DNA of 64,000 nucleotides from Gentiana macrophylla (Eukaryota > Streptophyta > Magnoliopsida > Gentianales > Gentianaceae): NCBI GenBank assembly GCA_026214975.1, contig JAOBSW010000758.1:1-64000 (forward strand). The letters are read 5' to 3'. The translations under genes were made by a program, and so were the position numbers. The stretch's first letter is position 1. Each line of letters begins with the position of its first letter. Positions 34,861 through 45,630 of this stretch are shown here, piece after piece. The notes under the pieces are model-generated. The model ran no database searches and was not told the origin of the DNA. It was given only the letters and a program-made list of their open reading frames with translations.

Positions 34861-36492
34861 TTATGGTAGGTCAAAGAGGTGACGATTAAGTTGAGATGAT
34901 CTCTCTCAACAATTATCGAGAATCGGACATCTCAATTTAATTCTTTGATTACCTTCCTTTTTCGACCAAGATATTTCCAACAATATCCTCGTGAGTGTGA
35001 CCCTCTGTTCGAGATCTCAAAGTACGCCCAGTATGCCGCCTTGAAGTGCATCGGGGACTCGATGAGTACCCAAAATCCTATCATTTCGGAGACCAAGCCA
35101 TGCATTTGGATAGCGGTGAAGGCCATCCTTAGGGGCCAAAATCAAAGCGACGACGAGTCACCATTCTCTCACTTTCTTGTGTCAGCAGTAGAGGCAATGG
35201 GGTTGGTTGTCACATTTCCTGCTCCCAGCTCGTTATTTTGAAAATTAGGTAGTCTCTTTAGGGTTTTAGAATTTTCTAATAATCCAAAAACAATAGATCA
35301 TGAATATTTAATATTATCCTCCCACTAGTTCATCGGTTCCAAATACCGTCTAACTAGTGTCACTATATCCACGATCCTCCAATTTTTATGGATTAAAATT
35401 CCATTGTGTAGACCTTTACACAAATAAAATTTACAAAGAATTTTATGATCCTAATTTGTCATGATAAAGTTTTAGGATTGTAGAATTCTTCAATAAATCA
35501 AAAACAATGAATCAAGAAAAACAATCACCAACTTATGGTTCAAATACCATCTAGTTGGTGTCAATTTCATGATTTTCCAATTTTGATTATCGAAATTCTA
35601 ATTTATGTGAACTACATAACCCAAACCCCAAAGGATTAATGATCCCAAATTAAGTTTATCATGTGAATTTTATATCCCAATAAAATTTGGTTTCCTTTAA
35701 TTAATTAAATTTATTTTTAATCTAAATTATTATCGTGTTCATACATGTCTAATTAATGTCAATATTAATTTTCTACATGTATGCATATACTAAGTGAAAT
35801 TCAAGAATATGATGCATGACATGGTTATATCACAAAAATAATCACAAAGAAAATAAATGCAAAAAAATAAACCTTTGAATGGACCATTGGTACCCGTATC
35901 TAATCTATTAAACTAAAACAAATAGATAAACCCTACGTTCAAAAATGTACTAATCTTCAATTTAAACACCTTGCTTGATATATAATTTTTCTACTCCGTT
36001 CTTTTACCAAAAATTGCTCCGGCCGAGTTGAGTGCGAGCCTCCTTCTTCTACCTTGGCAACACAGGTTCAATTCTTGATGGCAACCTTTTTTCCTTTGAA
36101 AATTAATTTTTACGGATGTAAAAATAAAAGTCGAGGGCGGAGTTTGAACTCGAGGAGTTCAACTTGCGATTTCGTCGTTGTCACGAGAACACTACGCCAG
36201 GTTGATGATCTTCTTGAAAAATAAATAAATACAATGAACGCGAGCTTCCATAATTTTTCTAGCTACAAGGAAATTAAATTATAACAAAATAAATTACATA
36301 ATTTCCTATACCGAGAAAAATTTGGGTTTTAAATAGATATAACGGTAAACAAGTACCAACCCCAATCCATCTCGTCAACCAAATCATTCAACCACGCATA
36401 TATATAATAAACATATAAAAGATGCAATATTTATTTAATTCCACTCCTTATTAATTAATTATGCAATCAAGATCGTAAAATCGCTTTAACCC
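34861..36492 (-). other. Non-coding leader of the reverse copia element
   Basis: The 1.6 kb between primer site and gag is AT-rich and holds no recognisable protein. The edge next to gag (34745-34875) matches 63880-64000 closely, including TAAGCGTGATGTCATGCAT. A diverged two-copy direct repeat lies at 35262-35605. Confidence 0.7.
35262..35605. repeat. Diverged tandem duplication in the copia leader
   Basis: Segment 35262-35405 and segment 35468-35605 share the order: GTTTTAG, CAAAAACAAT, a TTC/GGTTC-AAATACC-TCTA block, GTGTCA, CCAATTTT and a final AAATTC. Spacing is about 205 bases; indels and substitutions are frequent. Confidence 0.65.
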
Positions 36493-36505
36493 GGCTCCGA
36501 TACCA
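36493..36505 (-). other. Primer binding site of the reverse copia element
   Basis: Minus strand TGGTATCGGAGCC, matching the Met-tRNA copia primer site with one change (G for A) in the core. It lies five bases from the LTR edge and fixes orientation. Confidence 0.85.
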
Positions 36506-36510
36506 CATAC

Positions 36511-38246
36511 TAGATATCTGAAACGAAATCGAAACCGATCCATAATTGGATCGTCGGATCTGATTCACGGCGCGATCGAGAGACTCGATCATGCGATGGA
36601 AGCTACGAATAAATTCGCATGTGATTTTACTACGATATGATCGCATAAATAATTAATATAACTATGAAGGTTGAAGACTTACCCAAAGCGAGAGGAAGAA
36701 GCAATCGACCAAAGGAGAAACACGCGATCTTCGGGTTGTATCTCTAGCGACAATAGGTGGATGTCGATCCTCGCCGTAGAACCTCCTCGAATATCTTTGA
36801 AGAAAAGCCCTAGGTTTTTCTTCTCTTAATAAACTAGAACAAGAAACTAATTTTCTCTTCTATTTTGGTGAAAGTGGCACAATTTATGATGATGTTATTG
36901 TGTTGGGAGGAACTCTCTTTATATAGGAAAATAACTAGTTAAGAGAGTTATCCTTTTCACACCACAATTACCTATTCCCATAAGGAAAGATATTGTCCAT
37001 AAGATAAGAAATAATTTCTAAAAATCAATCTCTTATCTACTGTTCCATTAATTATCATACAAATAAATAATTAATTACACATGTGACATAATCTAGGAAA
37101 ATTTATTTTCCTAATTTTATCACAAAGGAGGCACCACTTTTGCCATTATTTTAATAGAAAATGTCTTTTCTATTTTACATATTATTTACCAAATAAATAA
37201 TATTGCATATTTTTAAATAGACCAACTATTTAATTTATTCTCGAGTTCCACAAAGCGAGAAAACACTTTCGTGTGTTAGCAGAGCCAACCCGTGGACCAT
37301 GGACCTACAACGATAGATACAATAAATTGAATAAAATATTCATCGAGCGAAATATATCTACTCACTTATTAATTCCGGAATTACGCAACCATAAATCGAA
37401 AGCCGAACTCTATCGATAGATATAACTTATTCTCAAAGCGATAAGTCGATAAGTGTCCATTGATATAATCATTACATCTGAGACTAACCGACCACGCGGA
37501 CTATCCGTAATGAAGCGGGATTATTTCAAGTAAACCTTCTTCAATACATCTTATCCTTATTTACCATTAACCCACTAGTGATCAATTAGTTCATAACCAA
37601 TACGAACTCTGGATCGATCGATTTCTAGGATTAAAAATAAGAGTTGTCTTTCTACTTCCCACGGAAGGAATGGATTACATATCGTGAGACACACTTATCA
37701 CTTATTCCGCAGAATAGTGCCAGCGTGAAAGTGATTCGAACGGCGCCTCTTGCGATCCTTAACGAACACATCAAACCCTATCCTGAAACAAGTAGGAGTA
37801 TGCAATCACTTGAGGATTAAGGTTAATCCATATATGATCATCTTGTGATTTAATGAGATTTCTCAATCACGGAATTATATGAGAAATTTAGATTAAATCG
37901 GTCAGATCTATATGACCACATCATATATAAATGCCCTACTTAGATAACCAATATCAACGGTCCGGATAAGGCGGTCACACCATAAAGTTTTAGGTTTATT
38001 AATGGTGGTTTAATCAATAGACCCATACTTTGATTAAGTTCACCACCGACTAACATTTCAAATGTATCACCATAAATTCAATCTCATGTGTGACACAACC
38101 TTTGAGTTATATGGCTACATGTAATCTGACTTTGGGTTTTAATGATGTATTAAATATAAGCACAAAGCAAATAATAAGATGAAATAAAATATGTCATTTA
38201 TTAAATAAAACAATTACATAAATTTTTTAAGAGGCACTTACACCTA

Positions 38247-38249
<3 letters not shown>
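36511..38249 (-). repeat. 5' LTR of the reverse copia element
   Basis: On the minus strand it begins TGTTAGGTGTAAGTGCC at 38249 and ends next to the primer site. It matches 57301-58978 along its length, including AATTGAATAAAATATTCATCGA and GTCCATTGATATAATC. A minus-strand TATATAAA (36918-36925) is the likely promoter. The inner edge is TA where TG is expected; the homologue has TG. Confidence 0.87.
36918..36925 (-). promoter_or_regulatory. TATA box of the reverse copia 5' LTR
   Basis: Minus-strand TATATAAA in TTTCCTATATAAAGAG. The same place in the related LTR carries TATAAAG (57718-57724). Confidence 0.6.
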
Positions 38250-38252
<3 letters not shown>

Positions 38253-38296
<44 letters not shown>

Positions 38297-38305
38297 ATAT
38301 ATATA
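38253..38305 (+). repeat. (AC)n microsatellite with (TA)n tail
   Basis: Twenty-one AC units (38253-38294) are followed by G and five TA units, directly outside the copia LTR edge. The following 150 bases are rich in GGTTTGGT/AACCAAAC-like words and non-coding. Confidence 0.95.
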
Positions 38306-38449
38306 TCGGTTTTGGTTTGGTCCGGTTTTTGTCTTAGATTACCAAAACCAAATTATTTTTGAGGGTTTGGTATTTTCAATGAAAAAACCAAGCAAAATTT
38401 GGACGGTTTGGTTCGACCACTTGGTTTGTTTTTCGGTTTTTTGTTCACC

Positions 38450-39340
38450 CTAAACCACGTCGATGCCGGAGCAACCACCCCGAACTCGCTTATCTTGAGT
38501 GGATCAAATAGGATAACCTCATCTTGAGCATGATCACGCCATCCCTCTCGACGGCGTGCTCGTGCAAGTCTACACCTACCTCTTGCCGAAATATTGAGCC
38601 TTAACGCTGCAAACCTCCTTCGTCGATCGGCACATCGTGCAAAACTTATTCAACTTACTTTTTGATTTAGCCTTCACTCGGAAACATGACCTCTTTGCTT
38701 TGGACTATTATTATAAATTGAAGCGGATTCTTGATGATCTTGACCTGCCGGTGGCGCCTCAGCGATGATGATTTTATTGTGTAACTCTTATCCGGCCTTG
38801 GTCCGGATTATGACTCCTTTGTCATTATGATATGTTCCCACTCGTCAATAACCATTGATGAAGTTTATTCATAAATCCTCACCCTTTCAGATCGTGTCAA
38901 CTCCATCACCGCGTGATCGCACCTCTTCGAGCTCAACTCCTTCTCCGACCACACCGTCTCCCGCTGCCCGTGCCGCAACCTCTCTGACTCCTCGGCCAAC
39001 AATTTCATAGAGAGTGGTTCCAACAATTATCGAGGTACGGTGGTATGGCCATGGCGTGGTGCTCTCCCCTTAACTACAATAATGAAGCCGCCACAGTGCA
39101 TCAAATTTGCTCTCGGGTTGGGCATTTTGCCTCGGCCATGTTATTCTGAGTATTCTACACCCTAATAGCCCCTTACCCACCCCAGTCCTCGGCTCCCACA
39201 TGGTTATCACACTTATCAGCAGCCGTATGTCCTTACCAGCTGGATCCCGATAGCGGACCCAAGCATCACATGACCAACGACCTTCAAAATTTAAGCCTCT
39301 CCCATGAACCATGATGGTCCGGACAAGGTGGCGTCGATGA
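38450..39340 (+). pseudogene. gag: Copia gag fragment (UBN2-type), degenerate
   Basis: Plus-strand remnants of a UBN2 capsid domain can be read across frames: TYLLPK near 38570, DRHIVQNLFNLL (38618-38655), RKHDLFALDYYYKLKRILDDL (38678-38742, in two overlapping pieces), and GLGPDYDSFV-like text near 38796-38825. An RGRG-like linker near 39040 and a zinc knuckle with ICSRVGHFAS (39106-39136) follow; its first Cys codon is lost. Many stops intervene. It is a different copia lineage from the other two in the window. No LTR is attached at the left. Confidence 0.75.
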
Positions 39341-39459
39341 TGGTGCGGGTTTAAAAATCTCTCACCTTGGTCCGTCATCATTCACTACTCCTACGGCGTA
39401 CATATTTATTACATAATGTGTTAGTTTCCCCTCCCTTACCCAAAATTTACTTTTTGTCC

Positions 39460-40150
39460 GCCAATTTACTCATGATAACTCATTATACTTTGAATTTCAA
39501 AATAATTATTTTCTTGTGAAGGAATACTCGGGCCGCATCCATTTTAGAGGATTTGTCAGAGATAGACTCTACTGCTTCTCCTCAACCTTTAACCACTCTC
39601 GAGTTCAAGGCCTCATTTGCCGCCTCTTTTGTAAATCCTTCCCTCTAGCATCAACGTCTTGAATCATTGCTCTTTCACATGCCGTCAAGTCTTAGGACAT
39701 TTGTCTATTTATCAAATAAAGTACCCTCTAATGTGTGTGCCCGTGTCAATTAGCTAAAGTCATAAATCAACCTTTGTATGTTTCGGATTTCACGTCTTCT
39801 CTGCACCACTTGATTTAATTTATTCAGATGTTTGAGGTCCATATCTTTGAATCTTCCATTTATGGTTCACCTTATTATGTAAGCTTTATTTATGATTTTA
39901 CAAAATATTTATGGATTTTTCCTTAAGCGCTAATATGATGTTGAATCTACCTTCTCGATTTTCTTACCATGATTGAGCGTCAATTTAACACTAAATTAAA
40001 AGCTTTACCAGCGGTAGGCGGTGAATGAATATCATCATCTTTCTCAATAGCTCACTTCCCTTGGCATCATTCATCGCCTCTGTGTCCACACCCTCCACGA
40101 GCAAGTCGGTGTCAATGAGCAGCGTCAACGCCAAATTGTCGGTCGGCCAC
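39460..40150 (+). pseudogene. Copia GAG-pre-integrase/integrase fragment, interrupted
   Basis: Family text in order: RVRDRLY near 39557, a pre-integrase stretch with VLGHLS near 39690, APLDLIYSDV (39803-39832) with the first catalytic Asp, SPYY-like sequence, then ANMMLNLPSRF near 39930-39960. The later core has QVGVNERQRQIV (40103-40138), the region around the catalytic Glu. Immediately after, at 40151, an unrelated Ty3 LTR starts, so the integrase gene was split by that insertion. The remaining pol is not found on the far side. Confidence 0.75.
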
Positions 40151-41749
40151 TAATGAGAGTCAACTTGCTATAATTTTGTATGCATTTCACCCTTATTTGT
40201 AGCCTATTTGATGTACTTTTGGATAGTTGAGTGGTTTTTTATATGCACGTTTCACCCCGGGTTGAATCACGAGGCGATAGGGCGTTTCGTCCGAAATCTT
40301 CATATTTTTGATGGATTGTAATGCGTTTATTGGCATTTGTCGCGCTTGGGTATTTCTTGTTTTTGTTTTATTTATAAATGCGGCGTGATAGAAGGCGTGG
40401 CGATAATCTGGCGTTACAAAAATCGTACTATAATGGAGTTCATATATGAGAAAATGGCGTGAGATTGAGTTCGGACGTTCGGAAAAATAATAATACTAAT
40501 AATTTATTATTATTATTACAGTTTTGGGATCCCAAAAGTTATGTTGATTGGGGAGCAAGTCGCAGTATCATTGCCATTCCAAACTAAAGTTTTTATGAAA
40601 ATAAAACTAAACAAATAAATAAATAAAAGGTAAGAGCAAAAGGACGGAAGACATATGAGGAGCATTTAATGAAGGTATGGACAACCAATGAGAGGAGGCA
40701 CATCCATTACTTTTATCTGGCGAAAAATGAAGTCAGTTATTTTAATTATAAAAAGTCATTTAGGTGAATTTAATATGTGTGGAGCTTAGCAGAATAGTTT
40801 TATTTTTCTCTGCAACTTTTTTCTCTTCCATGAGATTTGGTTTATTTTATTTTTGCAATAATTCCTGCAACAACTACTCTTTTATTCTGCGATTTAATAT
40901 GGCGAAGTGACGATTCAGTGGTGGATTCTTTCTGATTTCTTTTGGTAATTTTATTCAATCTTTTTATCATGTTTATTATTAATTTCTTCATAAATTTACT
41001 GTTCTTTTATTATAACCATGAGTAGCTAGTCAGATTGTATAGTCGAATTATGTGAAGCGGCGAAAACCTGCTGGGGAATGATATAGGGATTTGTGTAATG
41101 CGTAATTGAATGTTGTAACGTTTAATCTCCTTTAAAACTTATTATAACATCTTTGAATTAGATTGATCACCTAGTTCAGCACATCACACGTCAAACTTAT
41201 AGATGCATTTTGCGGTGAGATGTGGGATAAGGGTTTTATGATCGTTGCGTAGATTCGGCCTAGTTGTTAGGTCCGTTTCCAATCTGAAGGTTTGTCATCG
41301 TTGTTCGAAACAACTCTGGAACTTAATCATGTTAGGATAATCGGTTTTCTAAAGGGAAGTCGGTTAGCTTCACATAGGGTGGTTAGATCGAGTTGTTTAG
41401 TCTAATCGCTAGAATTAGGAGTTGGCACCCGTGGATGTCGTTAAACTACATTGGATAGGTAGGTCGGTTGAACAACGCTCCTGTTTAGTCCTTCCTTAAG
41501 GGTAAAGTAGCTCGTGGGATTATAGTTAGGCTATACCTTTTAATAACTAGAAGTAACCACCGGTAGTATAATCTTTCTTTTTGCATTAGTATAATATCTT
41601 CCACCCGTTATTTTGACCTGAACTAAGTTCTACGTCGGCTTTGGTACTTAGACATTAGTACTCCCTGTGGATTCGACCTTGTGACCACTATACTCCCATT
41701 GACCCAATACTCTGTCGGTGAAAGTTAGCGGTTAAGTATTTTGCTATCA
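40151..41749 (+). repeat. 5' LTR of the short Ty3 element
   Basis: Its first ~480 bases match 45053-45535, with shared phrases TTTGGGATCCCAAAAG and GAGAAAATGGCGTGAGATT. The start is TAATGAGAGTC where the 3' copy has TGATCAGGAGTC. It ends in TATCA, seven bases before the primer site. TTATAAAAAG near 40748 is a possible TATA box. Confidence 0.85.
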
Positions 41750-41756
41750 AGAATTT

Positions 41757-41774
41757 TGGCGCCGTTGCCAGGGA
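41757..41774 (+). other. Primer binding site (Asp-tRNA type)
   Basis: TGGCGCCGTTGCCAGGGA matches the primer site TGGCGCCGTTGCCGGGGA used by plant Athila/Tat elements at all but one base. Confidence 0.88.
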
Positions 41775-41947
41775 GTAACGTCTAATATTTTGTAAGTTGA
41801 CCAGCTTGGGCTTAGGTCGTTTTATTCGTTTGTTGTTGTTTCTTTTCACGTTTGAAGAGTCACACTACCTATTGTTGTGGTGGTGGTGACGAGATACCGT
41901 GAGTGTGTTGTTGTTGTTTCCAAGATCTTGCTTTGTTTGAGCGCTAA

Positions 41948-43400
41948 ATGGATGGATTCTCCAATCAATACTACTCACTGAACAACAATTCCCTTACCAA
42001 CCACGAGCGGTGAACAATATTATCAACAGCAGTATGTGCCTCGGCCTCGGTATCAACACGAGTAACCGGGATTCTTGGGCCTGCTCCCGGACCTAGTGCA
42101 TACGAGGATCGAGAATTATGGTTATTCGAGTAATGAGCCTAGCAGTATGAGGGTTATCGGAACCACTTGTGCTTATCATGATTTTTGGTTCTCACGCTGG
42201 GCATGTTGACAACTTTGCAGGCCATTCGGACATTTGATCGAATCCATCTTGGCAAGAAGCACGCTACCGCCTCCGATGAATCAAAGTCAGTATGATCAGG
42301 TTTTTTCGTGCCCTGAGAAGTCTCACCGATAGTCAAATGGAGCTCTAGGCGATTGAACGAGCACTGCGAGGGCGGCTGCCGGGACATGCAAGAGTTCGGA
42401 TAAGTACCCGACTCCGCCATCGTGAAACCTTCAAGACCGGGCGGGGCATTTGATTGAAATGATGGGGCTCAGCAGGAAAAGAAGAGGCATGTGCAATAAA
42501 AGTGGTTATGGGTGATGAGGTTGCTTGAAGAAGTTAAGGTGGGAAGTGAGGTTGAGGATTTTCTCTACTATGATGAGGTGTCTGAGGCAAGGGATTGAGT
42601 TAGGATCGCCCATTATTACCATCTCTCCTGTTAGTAGAAATTTGATGATGGCATGTTTCACTTTCTCACTACACTTCCACCCGCCCGAGATGAAAAATGG
42701 CGATACCGTGGTGGAATGTGCGATGGTACCGACCATCGTTATGAGTGAGCAAGAATTCTTTGGTATTGAAATGCTTTGGGATGAAGAGGAACTCTGAGAT
42801 TTGGGGATGGAAGAGGTGCAACTTTTACCAAGTCTTTGCTTTCGAGGATATACAAAATTATGACTTGAAAGAGTGTGCTGGTAGATTGATTGTGGCCATC
42901 GATCATGTGGAGATTGAGACTAAGGAGGAGTAGGATCGTTCATTCTACCATCAAGCTCACCTATGGACCAAGAGCAAGTTGATCACCACCTATATTTAAG
43001 CCACCGGATGGCCTAGTCGTCCCGGATTACTTCACTCATCCACCTTGTGATGATGAGTTCTATGAAGTCGAGTTTTACCACCTTTGGTGCATGTGGCTCA
43101 AAGAGGTGTGAGAAAGAGACCACATCCTGTGTGGATTTAAAAAAGAAGATGGAGCGAAAGGCAAACAAGGAAATTCTCTGCTTGGGAGGAGGTAGCATCG
43201 AGAGCCACGAGAGGAGGTAAGTTTCAAGAAAATTCGATTTCTATGGTTCTCGCATTGTTCTCTTTCATAAGTTATTGGCCTTCTTGAGCTTGGATTTTGG
43301 TTGATGATTCTTGATACTATCGTTTGTGGTTTGAGTCCGTTGAGAGTCATCCGGTCGAATAACGACGTAAAACAAAAAGCGCTCGGTGGGAGGCAACCCA
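41948..43400 (+). pseudogene. Internal reading-frame remnant of the short Ty3 element
   Basis: An ATG 170 bases after the primer site starts MDGFSNQYYSLNNNS, stopping after 22 codons. Frame changes then reveal a Tyr/Gln/Pro-rich stretch near 42000-42070 and a possible gag-like charged region at 42230-42420. An acidic segment follows near 42520-43080, with PPDGL and DYFTHPPCDDEFYEVEF (43025-43075). The region ends in the box AAAAGCGCTCGGTGGGAGGC followed by AACCCA (43375-43400), shared in position and sequence with the end of coding in the Athila-like element (27367-27385). No pol motif is present. I cannot assign a family to the product. Confidence 0.5.
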
Positions 43401-45052
43401 TTTTTTCTTAGGTTTTTAGGTTTGTTTTTTTTTGTTGAAGTGATGAAACTTTGACCACGCATCTCGAATTCACGCATCGAATTCCGTTCGCGTGGTTTTT
43501 GTGATCTTTCCATATTTTATTTGTTATAGACATCTCGTACTTGTGCTTACCTCTACGCTCGAGGTTTTGGCCTACTCGTCGTAGTGGATTCTTGGTTTTA
43601 CTGTGTTATGATTGCACACGTACCACAGGAGATACATTGGAGGTTGTCACTGTGAGTTCCGCCACTATTGCCGGTTATTTCTAAGTCTTTCTTTCTTTAC
43701 TTTATCACTCACACCAAGGGCGGTGTTCCGTTTTAAGTGGGGGTGGTAGACTTAACTTCACTTTTCTACCATGTACTTTAATTTTGTATGCATGAATAAG
43801 TTACATGCTTAGTGTTTGGTCCATTAGAGTGAAAATTGAGCTATTTGTAAAAATTTCACTTGACTTTGGCGTTATGAATCCTATGTGAGTCATAGTAGTC
43901 TTTAGTTAATTATTAGTCAATGGTTGAATGCATGCGAGTCAAACCTTTATCTTGTTGTTGTGTGAATAGAATTTTTATGCGTAATGGCTTTTCTTTCATT
44001 AATTGCGGTTGATTAGTGAATGCTTATAGATGCCATATACATTAATCATTACCTAAAACTTATACCATTAATCTTAAGGCGAAATAGAAAGGTCAATCTT
44101 GGTAGATTAAGGGATGATGGTCCTGGCATTTATTTGACCCGACCTGGATCCAAATAGCCAACCGTATACATAATTTTCCACTGAAACCCCTCTGAAGCCT
44201 TTGTAGAGGTGGTTAGACCCACCCGAACTTAGCCATTCGTTGATTAGCTTATAATTACCGACCCTTAGGCTTTAATTGTGGTCTATATTTCTTTGGCACC
44301 ACTACGAGTGAGTTTTAATCTTATTTTTGGCACACTTGCTAGCATAAGTGTGGGGTGGCGAAAGATGTGTATCAAATTATGGTATTGGTGGATTTTTGTA
44401 CTACGAATGAGAAGGGGTAGCAAAAGTGTTGGTGTTGGTTTATAAAAACATAAAAAAGAAAAAAAAAGGAAAAAATGAATAAAATTAACTCAAAGTTTGC
44501 CGGAAAAAAGGGCTATGTGTTAACTCTTCCAAAGTGGCGTTGGTGGACATGTTTTCATTGAATTATGGTTGGAATTGAGAGTAAAGAATGAGAAAGCTTG
44601 CTCGAATCAAGCTAAGAAGGTGGGTTATAAGGTAACTTCGTGGATGTTTTGATTAGACTCACTCGTTTTCTCTTTTGATATTCCTCTTTATCCTTCGTTT
44701 AACCCCGTCCCCTAGCCTAACGTTACAACCGTGCAAGTCCTCGCTTGACCTTAGTCGACCTTGATTTGACCAGTTAGTGGAGATGATTATGAAGTATAAG
44801 CCTATGATGCAACGCCATTAGTCATGCATTTATAATGCCGAGCGGTTGGTTTGATGATGAATGATTGAAGCTATGCACACGCACATTCCGTTTCCATGAT
44901 AAGATCGTTGTGGATCATGTTTATTCGCTTGTTGACTAGTTTTACTCATTGAATATATTGGTTTCCCATATGATCACAACGTTGACTCCTCATGATTTAT
45001 TTTTGAATCGCTTGATTTGCTTCGAGGGCGAGCAAGCTAAGTGTGGGGTAGT
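43401..45052 (+). other. 3' untranslated region of the short Ty3 element
   Basis: AT-rich, non-coding. It contains three purine-tract-like sites: AAGTGGGGGTGG (43735-43746), AAGTGTGGGG (44346-44355), and AAGTGTGGGGTAG just before the 3' LTR (45039-45051). An A-rich purine run lies at 44452-44475. Large parts resemble 30395-31533. Confidence 0.7.
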
Positions 45053-45535
45053 TGATCAGGAGTCAACTTTCATGTATAATACCGTGTGCATTTCACCCCT
45101 ATTTGTAGCCTATTTGATGTACTTTGGATAGTTGAGTGGTTTTTATACGCACATTTCACCAATGGTTGAATCACGAGATGATAGGGTGTTTAAGTCCGGG
45201 AAATCTCCATATTTTTGGATGGATTGTGTGTGTTTTTATTGGCATTTGTGACGCTAGGAGTTTTCTTGTTTTTGCTTGTTATAGGTACATGCGATTGCAG
45301 GTGCACCCACAATCACAACGGTATGAAAATCGCATCAAAACGTATCTATACGAGAAAATGGCGTGAGATTCAAGTTCGGACGCTCGGAAAAATAATAATA
45401 CTTCACAATTTATTATTATTAATACGCTTTTGGGATCCCAAAAGTTATGTTGATTTGGGGAGCAAGTCCAAAGATCATTGCTATCATAAAACCAAAAAGT
45501 TTTTTTATGAAATAAAAACTAAAACAAAACAAAAT
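45053..45535 (+). repeat. 3' LTR of the short Ty3 element, truncated
   Basis: It begins TGATCAGGAGTCAAC after the purine tract and matches 40151-40630. The remaining ~1.1 kb of the LTR is absent, and it is not found to the right of the MULE either. The loss therefore looks like a deletion rather than a clean insertion. Confidence 0.85.
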
Positions 45536-45630
45536 GTGTAAGATGGATATTTTGTTTATATGACTAATTTGGACACTTAACGGGCATTTAGTACACTCCT
45601 AAAATATTATTTTTTTTTTTATAAGGACAC

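Larger units (their letters stand above)
32290..38249 (-). mobile_element. Reverse-strand Ty1/copia element, 3' half missing
   Basis: Read on the minus strand from the right it has an LTR (38249-36511), a Met-type primer site, a long leader, gag with a CCHC knuckle, protease, GAG-pre-integrase and integrase. It stops before RT at the foldback. RT, RNase H and the 3' LTR are absent. A related copy lies at 57301-64000. Confidence 0.88.
40151..45535 (+). mobile_element. Short Ty3 element without pol, 3' LTR truncated
   Basis: An LTR (40151-41749) is followed by an Asp-tRNA-type primer site, about 3.3 kb of internal sequence, a purine tract and a second LTR copy (45053-45535). No protease, RT, RNase H or integrase motif is visible inside, so it is non-autonomous. 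The 3' part matches the 30383-31533 remnant. The 3' LTR stops after about 480 bases where the MULE region begins. Confidence 0.85.

Noticed and set aside
38306..38450. GGTTTGGT-rich stretch considered as a telomere-like or SINE tail
   Set aside because: Words are irregular, not TTTAGGG, and no A/B box or poly(A) end was found; left as non-coding sequence.
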